From Cryptomeria japonica (Eukaryota; Streptophyta; Pinopsida; Cupressales; Cupressaceae), in NCBI RefSeq assembly GCF_030272615.1, contig NC_081405.1, positions 158,583,954 through 158,647,953 of the forward strand: a stretch of DNA of 64,000 nucleotides, read 5' to 3'. How positions within the stretch are numbered: the first letter of the stretch is position 1; every line of letters begins with the position of its first letter. The position numbers and the translations under genes were made by a program. The notes below the pieces were generated by a model, which was not told the origin of the DNA, ran no database searches, and worked only from the letters and a program-made list of their open reading frames with translations. Below, one piece after another: positions 24,026 to 35,670 of this stretch.

Positions 24026-25606
24026 TCACCTAGAAGTGGAAGGACCCCTTTGATCTTGTGATGGAAGTAGATTTTTGAACATCAGATGATCATTATTGGT
24101 TGTTTTTGGGTCATGTCCTTCAATTTCAATTTCTCCTCGGTCAATAAGATCTTGAATGAGATCCTTCAATCGGTGACAATTACTTGTCTTGTGTCCTCTT
24201 CCTTGATGGAATTCACAGTGTTCAGTATCTCTCCACCATGCCGGTTTGACTTGAGGCTCATAGTTTGATAGCTTAGGTAGAGTGACCAAATTTTGAGAAA
24301 TGAGTTGTCGCAATACCGTTTCAATGGGTTCCCCTAAGGGAGTGTATGTTCGTTTTTGTTTTTGCTGACGAGGTCTTGGTTCATCATGAGACGTGATGCG
24401 ACCTTGATTGGAAGGAACATTTGTGTTATTCTGAGGTGGAGGATTTTGTCCTGCAAATCGAACCACAGGTTGTGCATTTTGGATAGTCCGAGCATCCACA
24501 ACTCCATTGTTGACGATATTTTTGTTCTTGTTCCAGAAGTTCGGTTTATCGCTATTGAAGCACGGGCGAGGACCATCTTTTGGTTCATTAAAGATTTTGA
24601 TGAGTCCTTTCTTGATGAGTGCCCATTCACACTTTAAACCCTTGGTGATCATATCGTTAAAAGAGTCTGTGTCTTTGACATCCAGGTGAAATTCCATTCC
24701 TTCGTTTAAGTTGGAAATGAAAATTTCCACTAGTTCTTGTTCAGGTAACTGAAGAGAACGTCTGCTAGACATTTGGCGCCATCGTTGCAGGAATACTGAG
24801 AATAGTTCACCTGGTTTTTGTTTGGTGTTGCATAGATCAGCCATGGTGATGTCGCGTTCAATGTTATGAGAGTAATGAGATAGGAACTTCTGGATGAGTT
24901 CCTCAAATGTTCTAATGCCACCTAGTAGTCGGGAAAACCATGATGTGGTTGTTCCTCCCAAACTTTGGGGAAAAAGGCGCATTAGGTATGTGTCTTCATA
25001 TGCCACTTCAAGACAAGCGGAATGAAATTCTTGGACATGATCATGGGGATCCCCCTTTCCTCTATATTTTTCAAATTTGGGTGTTTCGAATCCTCGTGGA
25101 AAGGGTGGCATATAAAGATTCCTATCAAACAGATAGGGACAGATGTCGTTAAGTGAGAATTGATTGGTCTTAACACCACTATGGAGTTGTTGGGCGAGAT
25201 TCTCGACTTGTTGCCGCAACATCTCCATTTCATTTGGAGGAGGAGGTGGTGGGTTACCTCGAGGAATGTTATATTTGATGTGATCTCTACCTCTTTCCTC
25301 CTCATGGTGACTTTGTCTTTCTGATGCTTGTCTTAATTGGGCAAGATCAAAGTCAGAGGGGAGTTTGGCTTCTTCTTGAGCGAGTTTTAAGAAGTGAGCA
25401 TCCACATTACTCCTGAGTATTTCATCAAACAGTCTGTTAAAGAGAGGGTTATGCTGGGCCCTTTCTATTGTTGCAGGAGTGGGAGTACTTGGGTTTTCAT
25501 CATTCATATTTCCTCCAAGTGCCTCTTGAAATTCATTGAGATTTTCGTCTTCTTCTTCCTCAATTTCTATTTCTCGTTGCCTTGACCGTGATCGGGTTTG
25601 AGCCAT
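24026..25606 (-). other. gag region of the Tat element (fossil)
   Basis: The frame opens MAQTRSRSRQREIE with an acidic stretch and contains the retrotransposon gag core (MPPFPRGFETPKFEKYRGKG, LFPQSLGGTTTSWFSRL, KPGELFSVFLQRWRQM). It ends with a cysteine-histidine motif, CEFHQGRGHKTSNC, in place of a standard CCHC knuckle. It is the best preserved coding part of the element. Confidence 0.85.
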
Positions 25607-27569
25607 TTTGTTTGCAAGTTTTGTGTGAAGTTGATTGAAGATGATGATGAGTTGTTGTTTAATGTAATGAGATTTGATGGTTGGTGATTGTGTGGTATGT
25701 AGAGCTCTAGCACTTTGAGGTAGATGTAACTGAAATTGCTTCTTTGAATTGCTTGTTTGTTTGAGGAGTTTGGATGTGATAAGGTGTAGAGAAATCTGAG
25801 ATGTGTTACAGATTGAACTACCTAGTAATGAGAAGATTCACTCATGAACTAGTTTTAACCTGCGTAGATGTGTCTCTTAGGATGAGCTTATCTTAGATGT
25901 AGAAACAATCTAAAAAGTGATGTGATGTGTTTGATTCAAGCAATATCTAAAAGGAATCTTGGGACAAGAACCTCTTAATGTTTTGAGAGTTGGGATGGAT
26001 TGCTGATGGAATGATGATGTATGAATGGGATGATAGATGAAACGTTTTCAACTTTCAATAAAAACTTTGTGTTACGAATGGGATAAACTCTACCTCTTCC
26101 CTTTCAGGTGTTGGTGGTATTTCTCGAGCTGTGTTGTATGTGATACAGATGTTTGGGAAGAAGTTGGGATTAATCTTTCCTCCTTGATTTTTGTGATAAC
26201 TCAGAGCTCTATATTGCATAAAAGCTCTGCGGTTCAATGATTCTGAATCAAACTCGTTTGTTTTACCTTGAAGGTATAGACGCATGCGATGTAGAAAGAC
26301 TCTATGTGAGACAAAGATTTGTCTATTGATATAGAGGAACTTCCTTCTTTTGATCAAAGCCTTCGAGCTTAATGGTCTTCTTTTCAAGTTGATATTCTGA
26401 TGACGCTTCTTCTTTCGCAAGATGTGAAGAATGGTCATAAATTTTGACTCTTTTGTTGTTTGCACTTTGTTTTGGATATTTTTGGTTGTTTTTGAGAAAT
26501 GTTGGATGAATACTTTGCTTTTGGGATTGATCTTCTGACTTTTCTTTGACAAGAAAACAAAGCAAGCACACAAACACAAGAATGTTGCCGAAAAGGCACA
26601 AATGAGTATGGGTCTAGATCAACCCAATCCTTGGACTTGTATATGACCCTTCCTTTAGATATTTTTTTAAGGTGTATTTCCAAAGCCTGAAGTCGGCTCA
26701 ATTTGCACTAGGTCTTTAAAACGAACACACTTCAAACACTTTTTATCCCTAAGGTCAAATGGCCAATTGTGATAAATTTAGCCCACATCTTGATATTTCT
26801 TCGACTTTGGTACTACATACCTTATGAATCCTGTTGTGGCAGGTAAGGATGTGATATACTAAGTCTTGCACGAGCATAACAAATAGATGATCCCTATGAT
26901 GGGGGAGTCACCACTTTTATCAAGCCACAAGTGACTTTTCAAAAAGCTATGTTTCTACTCAAGGAAATATGTATGGTGAGTATCTTGGGAGCAAAACCAT
27001 TTATGCTCTTGCACTAAATTATATCGCAAATATCCTCAATCAATAGAACGGGTGGGCTACTACTTAAAGGTGTTTAGTCATGTTCGATGTTTTTGGACAT
27101 AAGTTCATTCTGCAGTGACTCACTTAAGAGCCTTGTAACTGGTGGTGGGGCCCATTTGTCCTTTCGGCCAGTTACACTGTAGGAATAGCTATACCCAAGG
27201 CTACAGCTTTTGCTCTCACCTGATTTTTATAGCAGCTCGAAGGATTTACCGCGCGAGGTCGTTCCCAAGAGTATTGATCCCTTGGCAGGCCTCTCTTAAA
27301 AAGATAAAATTTGAGTGTTACTAACACTTTTCTCTTGCACCTAGGACCATGAGAGCCAAGGGAGAGGATAGTGTGTGTTAGAAGTAGGACCACTCGACCA
27401 ACTCTTTTGCACAAGTGTGCCAAACACAAAATACACTTGTTCTTTTTAACCCATCATTGCAATGTGATCTATTTGCTACTTGGAGATGTTGCTCCAACAA
27501 CCATGGTGTTCATTTTATCCAAGATTTGTAAAATGATTGTTCTTTTTAAACTCGAAAAATAACCAGTTG

Positions 27570-27810
27570 ATTGTTCTTTTTAGCCCATATTGCAAGATGT
27601 GAATGTTCGTTTTAGCCAAGATTGCAAGATGTGAATGTTCGTTTTAGCCAAGATTGCAAGATGTGAATGTTCTTTTTACCCAAGATTGCAAGATGTGAAT
27701 GTTCTTTTTACCCAAGATTGTAGAAAAATGATAATGCGATTGTTTCTTTTAACCGATATTGCAAGATGTGAATGTTCGTTTTAGCCAAGATTGCAAGATG
27801 TGAATGACTA
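27570..27810 (-). repeat. 33-bp minisatellite inside the Tat leader
   Basis: The plus strand repeats a unit built on GATTGCAAGATGTGAATGTT followed by C(T/G)TTTTA(G/C)CCAA, about seven times. One unit is interrupted by a variant with a poly-A run near 27,725. Confidence 0.8.
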
Positions 27811-29183
27811 TCCTAGGATTGATCCATTTGCACCATTAAAATGTGTTAACCAAAAAAAGATTTGCAAAGTTGAAAGTCTATCCAAATCCTACAAGCAATG
27901 TGTTAGAAAAATGCTCTTGGATGACCTGCACAAATTGTAAACCCAAAATTAGTTTCCAAACTAAAAAAAAAAGATTATCGTAATAAAATAACACACTAAA
28001 AAATTAAGCCAATCACACAAATAAAAATAAAAACCTAATTAATAAACAAAGTTAAATCTAATCTAAAACTAAATTAACAAAACTAATTTAAAATTAAGCT
28101 AACATTAAATGACAACCCCTTCAAAATCTAAATTAAAACTTAATAAAAACTAACTTTAAAAAAATAAATTTTAAAAAAAAACTACTTAAAAACAAAAAAT
28201 ATGATTTACAAATAAAATTAATAAAAGAAAGCTATTCTAAAAAAAAAACTAATGCAAAAGGGAAATCTCTTACTCTTAGCCCTCACGTGGGCCCTGAAAC
28301 AAGTCTCTCTCTCCCTCTTTTGTTTTTTTCTAAAAGAAACTTTTTATAACTACTTAAAAGCATTGATTGCAGGATATGCTTGAAATTGTTTTATGAAAAC
28401 GATTTTAGAAACTTCAATGCTTAAGTATAAAGTAAAAGTCCACAAATGCTGCCCAACATCCTCCCTTGTTTGTGCATTGATGGGAGCTATGGAACAGGGT
28501 ATTGCATACATGATAGGGAGAATTTTGGCAGATATTATAGTTGAAATGCTCAGAAAGACCAGTTACCTCCTTCCCTGTGTCGAAATGGGACTGTCAACAG
28601 ATGTGTGTTTTTTTTTTTGTTTTTTTAAACTTTCAAGCAAATGCAATTTTCAGGTATAAAATGAAATCACCGATCTTTTGTAAGTATCCTTTCATGCTTG
28701 TGTTGTTATGAGAGCTTTACATATAGTGATATGCAAAAAGCATATAGACAGTTAATAAAACATAAAAGATATCATGCTTGCAAAGTGGGAGAGCACAGAC
28801 CTGTGTGTTGTTTTGGCATGACATAAACAAAATAGGGATGTTAGAAAGGCTTTATAAACTTGTAAGCAAATGTAACTGGCAAATACAAAACCACATTCGA
28901 CACCCTTTCTTGGCACACACATAGACACCGCTCAATCATTCAAAATATTCACTCAACTCATTTTAACAAATTCCTTGGATTGAATCTGCAACTTTCCCCA
29001 ATAACGGATGTGTTGCAAAATTGTCCAAAAAGAATATAGGAGGCAAAATATTATTTCCTATTTCCATAAAACCAATCATAAATCAAGAGAGTCATTCAGA
29101 ACATTATTCCAAAAATAAATGGCATGCATTATTATCTCCTAAATAAACAAACCAGATTTTAGAATTTACTCAACCAAATATAG

Positions 29184-29202
29184 ATTCACGTCGGGTTCAC
29201 CA
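29184..29202 (-). other. Primer binding site of the Tat element
   Basis: Two bases inside the 5' LTR the minus strand reads TGGTGAACCCGACGTGAAT. It begins TGG, the complement of a tRNA 3' CCA. I could not match it to a specific tRNA from memory. Confidence 0.6.
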
Positions 29203-29204
29203 AA

Positions 29205-30618
29205 TGTAACGCCATAAAACGGTTAGTCTGGGGGTTAGTCAAATCAACATAAAACTAAACCATTAAAAAGCATTATCAAGAAAGATTAAGCATAGAAGCA
29301 TATTAGAGATAAAAATGAATAAAGATTAAGACTTCACTCATGATGCTCCCTACGCCATTAGCTCTCCCTTGTTCCTCTCCTCTCCAAGTTCCCAAATGAG
29401 TGTAGCTCTCAGTAGCTTTTTACACTATTTTTGGACGTCTTATGGAGATTCAAGAGTATGAAGTAAATACTCATGAAAATGCAAACATGAACAAGCTAAG
29501 AAATGAGATATTATGTAACTAACTAAGATTAATTCTAGACCAAAGTGAATTATGCTAAATACTCTCTAGATTTTACTATAAGCTAGATGCATGCAAGTTT
29601 TCAAGATCTAGATTATGAAGGAATGGGCTCTATTTATAGGAAAAATGGAGCAATGGATGGCCAGGATTGAAGGGTTTAATCAAGGGTCAAGCTTGAAAGT
29701 TGGGGATCCATGTGCACAATTTGCACCAATAAAATGGTGAAAAGTGTCAACATAGGGTTGGGTTGAGAGAAGGGGTTGAAGGCATTGAATGCCTGACAAG
29801 ACCTCATGGTTATCTAGAAGGTAAGGGTCAAGCCTAAATTAAGATTACCCACTGGATTAAGAGTTAATCCAAGGATAAACCTTTGTGCAAATGATTAAGA
29901 GATAATCATGGTCAAAGCATTAAAGGCCTGATGAGACCCTTGGGTTGGGTAGAGGTTGAGTCAAAACAAATGTTTTAACCATGTAGGAGGGTTTGGGTTA
30001 ACCATTAATGGTTTTTGAAGACTTTGTGGATTAAGTGGTTGAAGGTTGGAAGCTTTCAAAGGTTATCCAAGACTTTGAGACATTTAGTGGTTGAAGGTTG
30101 AAAGCCTTTAATGGTTATCAAAGACTTTTAGGCTTTGAGAAGTGACTTCATTTTGCTTAGGAATGTGACAATAATTAGGGGATGGATTAGGCTAATTAGG
30201 AAGGGGTTAGAAGAATCTAGAAGGGGATTAGATTTTGCAAGTGGATTTGGTGGGTGAGGGAAAATAGGATTTTATTTAAAATAAAAATTCATTTATTTCA
30301 ATAAATGTGTGCAAGTTGCATTTGTAGGAAAATTGGGGTGGGGTGGGGATAATGATTTAAATAAATGTTTGATTTAATTTATTTAAAAGAGGAAAAGGGA
30401 GATTTTAATTAAATAAAATAGATTTTATTTATTTAATTGAATGGAATTTGATTTAATGAATTAATTAAAATAAATTGAATAATTTATTTAATTAATAGAA
30501 GAATGTTTGGGGATGAATTAATTAAATATTAATTTAATTAACTGATGGCTAGTAGATTTTTAATCAAATAAATAGCGAATATTTATTTAATTAAGCTGGA
30601 CAGATTTGTGTGACTACA
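29205..30618 (-). repeat. LTR (5' LTR in element orientation)
   Basis: Full-length partner of the repeat at 14435-15848: same 1414-bp length, same TG...CA ends, about 99% identical. Confidence 0.95.
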
Positions 30619-31075
30619 ATATAATATAATATTAAATTATATTATATATTATATAATATTGTATTATATTATATATTATATTATAATATAATATAATATT
30701 ATATTATATTATAATATAATATAATATTAGATTATATTATAATATAATATAATATTATATTATATTATATTATAATATAATATAATATAATATAATATAA
30801 TATAACATTATATTATATTATATTATATTATATAATATTATATTATATTATAATATAATATAATATTGTATTATATTATATTATAATATATAATATAATA
30901 CAATATTATATAATATATAATATAATATAATATTATATAATATAATATAATATAATATAATGTTATATTATATTATATTATATTATATATTATATAATAC
31001 AATACGTATTATATAATATAATAATATATTATTATATTATATAATATATTATTATAGTATATATGTTATTTAAAA
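30619..31075. repeat. AT-only repeat array (TATAA/ATATT type)
   Basis: About 450 bp consist almost only of A and T in runs of ATATAATATA and its complement, with a handful of G or C. It is the continuation of the short array left of the retrotransposon, which therefore inserted into this array. The alternating TATAA and TTATA blocks are self-complementary and could extrude as hairpins. Confidence 0.9.
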
Positions 31076-31091
31076 ATAATTTAAGTGTTGA

Positions 31092-31210
31092 AATCAGATA
31101 TCCGATTTTCTAAGACTTTTATATTTAGACAGCGACAGTCCCGTGAGTCATTTTTAACTCACAAGTCATGCGAATTTGTCAAAATCCGATATCCACTCCA
31201 TCCGATATCT
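31092..31210. repeat. GATATC-centred palindromes, second cluster
   Basis: ATCAGATATCCGAT lies at 31,092-31,105, and CCGATATCC and TCCGATATCT at about 31,187 and 31,200. They match the palindromes at 14.33 kb and 43.77 kb. They sit 200-350 bp upstream of the start of the decayed gene that follows. Confidence 0.7.
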
Positions 31211-31430
31211 AGTTTTTTGACAAAAAATTGCTAAAAAATTGGTTTAGAGGTAAGAATTTTGTCGTTTTGAATCATTTTCATTCATTTTTTGTATTTTTTG
31301 TGAATGTTTATTTGATTTTTCATTGAAAATATGGTTTTTTTTCATGAAAACTAGTTTTTTTAAAAATCAAATACCTAATTGTTTAAATTTGTTAACTAAA
31401 TTTAATTGTTTACATTCAATTAGGTTAAAA

Positions 31431-33355
31431 ATGGGAGATAACAATGAAAACACTGACCAACCACAACTGCAACAACCAAACCCTCATTTGCCAAACCCCC
31501 CCTCAATTCAAGATTCGATTGCACAAAATTTGAATGAATTGAGGGGGATTGCAAAAGTATATCATAGGATCCCTCGTCTAAACCCATTGTTTGATCCTCT
31601 CATGTCGATCGTAAAAAGTATGGAAACCATGACTGAGGAGCATGATGCCGCCATTTTGTGGCGAGATTCTATGAAGGAAAAATATGTAGATGGCTTGTCG
31701 TATAAGGATATCAAGGATCTTGAGATATCCAAAGCCGAAATCGCCTCATTGTTTGTCAATCCCCGTACTGGTCAGCCTGTAGATCCCAAAAAAACAAAAC
31801 TTTCTATCAAATGGTGCACAAATGATGGGATTGTGAAAAACTTTTGAGATCATTGGTGGATGGTTTTTGACAAACCACCCAACAAAAATCTTGATATCCC
31901 CTTCTATTTCATAAAAAAATTGTATGCTGAGTTTGTTTTATAGAAACATGTGAACTACTTTGACATCCAACCTTTCCAGGGTGTAGGTTTAGGTATGCCC
32001 CAAAATAGACCTGGGGCAGTCAGAGTAGTCTAGGGCCCATATGTCCCCCCTCCTCCTGTTGATCCCCCACCTGCAGTTCAGCATCCTGATATCATTTGTG
32101 AGGCGGTTTCATAGACCATATCGGCTATTCACTCTTTGAGTAGCCTTTTGGTTTCTCAGGCTGCGTCAGTAGCTTGGCCTACTTTTGATGGTAGCGGTGC
32201 ATCAGGTGGTGCTGACACATCATCCTCGGCACCACACATATGTGTGCCACATAGTTGTGTCATGTGTGGGCACGTATGCTTGGGTCCAGTTGGACAGCCC
32301 GTTGATCCTGCTGTGGACAGTGCATATTACGAGGTGCATGAGATGCATGATGCACCAGAGGTTATTACATAGACTGGAGGATACCTTGGGGAGTCCTCAC
32401 ATGCTAGAGGTGAGGAGGCATCGTCATCATACATTGATGATGTATTGGTAAGATTTGTGTTTTCACAATTCATGTTATATTTTAATTAAATATTTATAAA
32501 TTAGATAATATTAAGTACTAATTTTTATTTACATGGTCTATTTAACAGTTGATGATCGAGGATGAGTTGAGATAGATTCAGGAGGGCACCTTGTCGGCCA
32601 TTTCATTTGGCCTTGATAGCTTGACGGTACATATATTATTGCACCTAGTCGTTTGTATTTTATTGTACATACATGCTCATCATTTATATTTGTATTAATT
32701 AGATTATGTAGTAACTTGCATGTATATCTTATTTTACTCTTGTAGGGCACAAGCAGCACGAGTGCAGTGCAGTGTGATCTAGGATCTAGTAGTGCAATTG
32801 GAGACAAGGGAAAGGTAATTGAATGCAAATATGATTGAATGATTAGTTTAAATAACTTATAGTGATTATACATGTCTAGACATAGATTGATAGTTTCATA
32901 TACTTGTTGTGTATATATACAAAGAATCCTTGGCTTCACATCCTTGATGACTACACCCAGTATACCTAAAGAAGAAGAAGAGATGCCTCGAGTAGATGTG
33001 TGTTTATTTTATTTTTTGATTAGTAGATATAATTTGTTATTATCAGTGACAGTTATATGCTAACTTGTATCAATGTCATGTTTCTAAACATATGTAGGTT
33101 GTTTATGAGAATATTCAAAACATACCTCCTCTACCAAAGACATACATCAAGAGTCCTGCAAAGCTGAAGAGAAAAAGTGGAGATGAGGTAAACATGAATA
33201 GTTTAATTAAATAGTTCATCTTTATGTTAACTTTTCAAATATGAATTATATAATATAACTAATATTAATCGTGGTTTGTTTTTCTTGTGCAGGATCCTTC
33301 AGAGCCGAGCAGTGTGGTGAAGAGGATCGATTTTGATGATCCATCAGCAACTTAG
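31431..33355 (+). pseudogene. Decayed multi-exon gene of unknown family
   Basis: A leader intron (donor GAG|GTAAGAATT at 31,249/31,250, acceptor ATTAG at 31,423) precedes ATG at 31,431. The first coding part runs 139 codons, with a Gln/Pro/Asn-rich start, then a conserved-looking segment (ILWRDSMKEKYVDGLSYKDI, LFVNPRTGQPVDPKKTKLSI), and stops at 31,847. Similar sequence continues in frame past this stop for about 500 bp, with several further stops, each one transition away from Trp, Gln or Arg codons. This is a pattern expected from cytosine deamination. Two clean 3' exons follow: 33098-33187 (30 codons) and 33293-33355, with good splice sites and a Lys/Arg-rich end (KLKRKSGDE, VVKRIDFDD) that could be a nuclear signal. 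It may belong to a transposon; I do not recognise it. Confidence 0.45.
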
Positions 33356-33599
33356 AATGTTATAGATAGTTTTGGGATCTTACATGTCTAGTTGGCATGT
33401 ATATTTTGTATATGGACATACATTCACATATTTAGACATACATTTTGTTTCAGTTGGTGTTTATGCCATATTTGTGTATGGACATACATTTGTAATCATT
33501 CAACATTTATATATATATAGAAGTTGATATTCGATCATATAAATTGTTGCTCATCTGTGTGTGGTGTTATCATGGAAATCTTTAATCTTCATTCCAATA

Positions 33600-33815
33600 A
33601 TTAACAATGGTTAATAATGGCTATTTAATGAACAATACAATTCATTTCATTTCATCGTAAGTGTTGTTTTTATAATGAACAATATAATTCATTTAATGAA
33701 CAATACAATATAATTTATTTAATGAACAATACAATTCATTTAATCAAAAATACAATAAAATTTATTCAATAAACAATACAATTCATAAAAAATACAATTC
33801 ATTTAATGAACAATA
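33600..33815. repeat. AT-rich tandem repeat of about 20 bp
   Basis: AATGAACAATACAATTCATTT and close variants recur eight to ten times. The array runs directly into the first copy of the 358-bp satellite. Confidence 0.75.
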
Positions 33816-35670
33816 CCCTACGCATGCTCCTATTTTGCCCCCCCACTCGATCAAACGCTCGGGGTCATACCCTACCGGCGTCGTCCCTTGAGCGTCCTAA
33901 GTGCTCAAAATTGTCAAACTTTGATGGCCCCTAACTCAGAATCTGTGGCACCTATGAACGATTCGTTTGAACCTACGAGGCCATGAGAGGGGTCCTTACA
34001 AAAGCCTATCTCGGTATTTCAAGTTTCCCTATGGTTTAATTAGGGCAGAAATTTTTCGGTTGGTGAAAAAATCGTCAGTCTCACTCAATGGAATGTTGTC
34101 ACCTGGTCGATTTCTTGTTCAGCTCGTCGCGATGATGAACCGTCGGCTCTGACATGTCCAGTTAGGCATAATTACCCTATGCATGCTCTTGTTTTGCACC
34201 CCCATTTGATCGAACACTCGGGGTCATACCCTACCGACGTCATCCCTTGAGCGCCCTAAGTGCTCAAAATTGTCAAACTTTGACGGGCCCTAACTTAGAA
34301 TCTGTGGCACCTGCAAACGATCCATTTGAACCTATGGGGCCATGAGAGGGGTCCCTACAAAAGCCTATCTCAGTATTTCAAGTTGCCCTAGGGTTTTATT
34401 AGGGCAGCAATTTTTCGGTTGGCGAAAAAATCATTAGTCTCACTCAATGGAATGTTGTTGCCTAGTCGATTTCTTGTTTAGCTCGTCGCGATGACAAACC
34501 GTCATCTCCGACATGTCCAGTTAGGCATAATTACCCTATGCATGCTCCTTTTTTGCCCCCCCACTCAATCAAACGCTCGGGATCATACCCTACCGACGTC
34601 GTCCCTTGAGTGCCCTAAGTGCTCAAAATTGTCAAACTTTGACAGGCCCTAACTCGGAATCTGTGGCACCTACGAATGATCCATTTGAACCTACGAGGCC
34701 ACAAGAGGGGTCCCTACAAAAGCCTATCTCGGTATTTCAAGTTTCCCTACAATTTCATTAGGGCAGCAATTTTTTGGTTGGCAAAAAAATCATCAGTCTC
34801 ACTCAATGGAATGTTGTCGCCTAGTCGATTTCTCGTTCAGCTCGTCACGATGATGAACCGTTAGCTACGAAATGTCCATTTAGGCATAATTACCCTACGC
34901 ATGCTCCTGTTTTTCCCCCCCACTCGATCGAACGCTCGGGGTCATACCCTATCGGCGTCATCCCTTGAGCGCCCTAAGTGCTCAAAATTGTCAAACTTTG
35001 ATGGGCCCTAACTCAAAATATGTGGCACCTGTGAATGATCCGTTTGAACCTACAAGGCCACAAGAGGGGTCCCTACAAAATCCTATCTCGGTATTTCAAG
35101 TTTCCCTACGGTTTTATTAGGGCAACAATTTTTCGGTTGGCGAAAAAATCGTTAGTCTCACTCAATGGAATGTTGTCACCTGGTCGATTTCTCATTCAGC
35201 TCGTCGCGATGATGAACCGTCGACTCTGACATGTCCAGTTAGGCATAATTACCCTACGCATGCTCCTGTTTTGCCCCCCCACTCAATCGAATGCTCGGGG
35301 TCATACCCTACCAGTGTCGTCCCTTGAGCGCCCCAAGTGCTCAAAATTGTCAAACTTTGACGGGCCGTAACTCATAATCTGTGGCACCTACGAACGATCC
35401 GGTTGAACCTACAAGGCCACAAGAGGGGTCATTACAAAAGCCTATCTTGATATTTCAAGTTGCCCTACAGTTTTATTAGGGCAGCAATTTTTCGGTTGGC
35501 GAAAAAATCATCAGTCTCACTCAATGGAATGTTGTCGCCTAGTCGATTTCTCGTTCATCTTGTCATGATGATGAATCGTCGGCTCTGACATGTCCAATTA
35601 GGCATAATTACCCTACGCATGCTCTACTTTGCCCACCCCCACTCGATCCGACACTCGGGGTCATACCCTA
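33816..35670. repeat. 358-bp satellite, five copies plus a partial
   Basis: Copies begin at about 33,816, 34,171, 34,530, 34,889, 35,248 and 35,607; the last is cut after about 60 bp. Each unit starts TACCCTACGCATGCTC, has a run of C, then GCTCGGGGTCATACCCTA, and later TCACTCAATGGAATGTTGTC. GC content is well above the surroundings and CpG sites are frequent. Adjacent copies differ mainly by transitions at CpG, as in methylated satellite DNA. Short open frames recur (33967, 34676, 35035) because the unit repeats. I see no sign that they are genes. Confidence 0.92.

Larger units (their letters stand above)
25607..29204 (-). other. Long 5' leader of the Tat element
   Basis: About 3.6 kb lie between the LTR and gag with no supported coding region. 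The leader includes A-rich stretches at 27.9-28.3 kb and a 33-bp minisatellite at 27.57-27.81 kb. Long leaders are usual in the Tat/Ogre lineage. Confidence 0.6.
14435..30618 (-). mobile_element. Ty3/gypsy LTR retrotransposon, Tat group (fossil)
   Basis: This is a 16,184-bp element with two 1414-bp LTRs, PBS, PPT, gag and a pol region in the order protease, RT, RNase H, second RNase H, integrase, all on the minus strand. The second, archaeal/plant-type RNase H between RNase H and integrase is typical of the Tat group (Tat, Ogre, Retand). A long leader and a long 3' spacer explain the size. It is structurally complete but broken, with roughly eight to ten breaks in the coding region. The LTRs differ at about 15 sites (counted by eye, about 1.1%), so insertion is recent. 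Both flanks read ATATA, fitting a 5-bp target duplication, though the target is an AT array, so this is weak evidence. Confidence 0.9.

Noticed and set aside
27560-27810. CRISPR-like array of spaced repeats
   Set aside because: Units are contiguous with no unique spacers, lie inside a plant retrotransposon leader and have no associated genes.
33967-35229. Three similar 61-64 codon frames
   Set aside because: They recur because the 358-bp satellite recurs; other copies have lost the frame.
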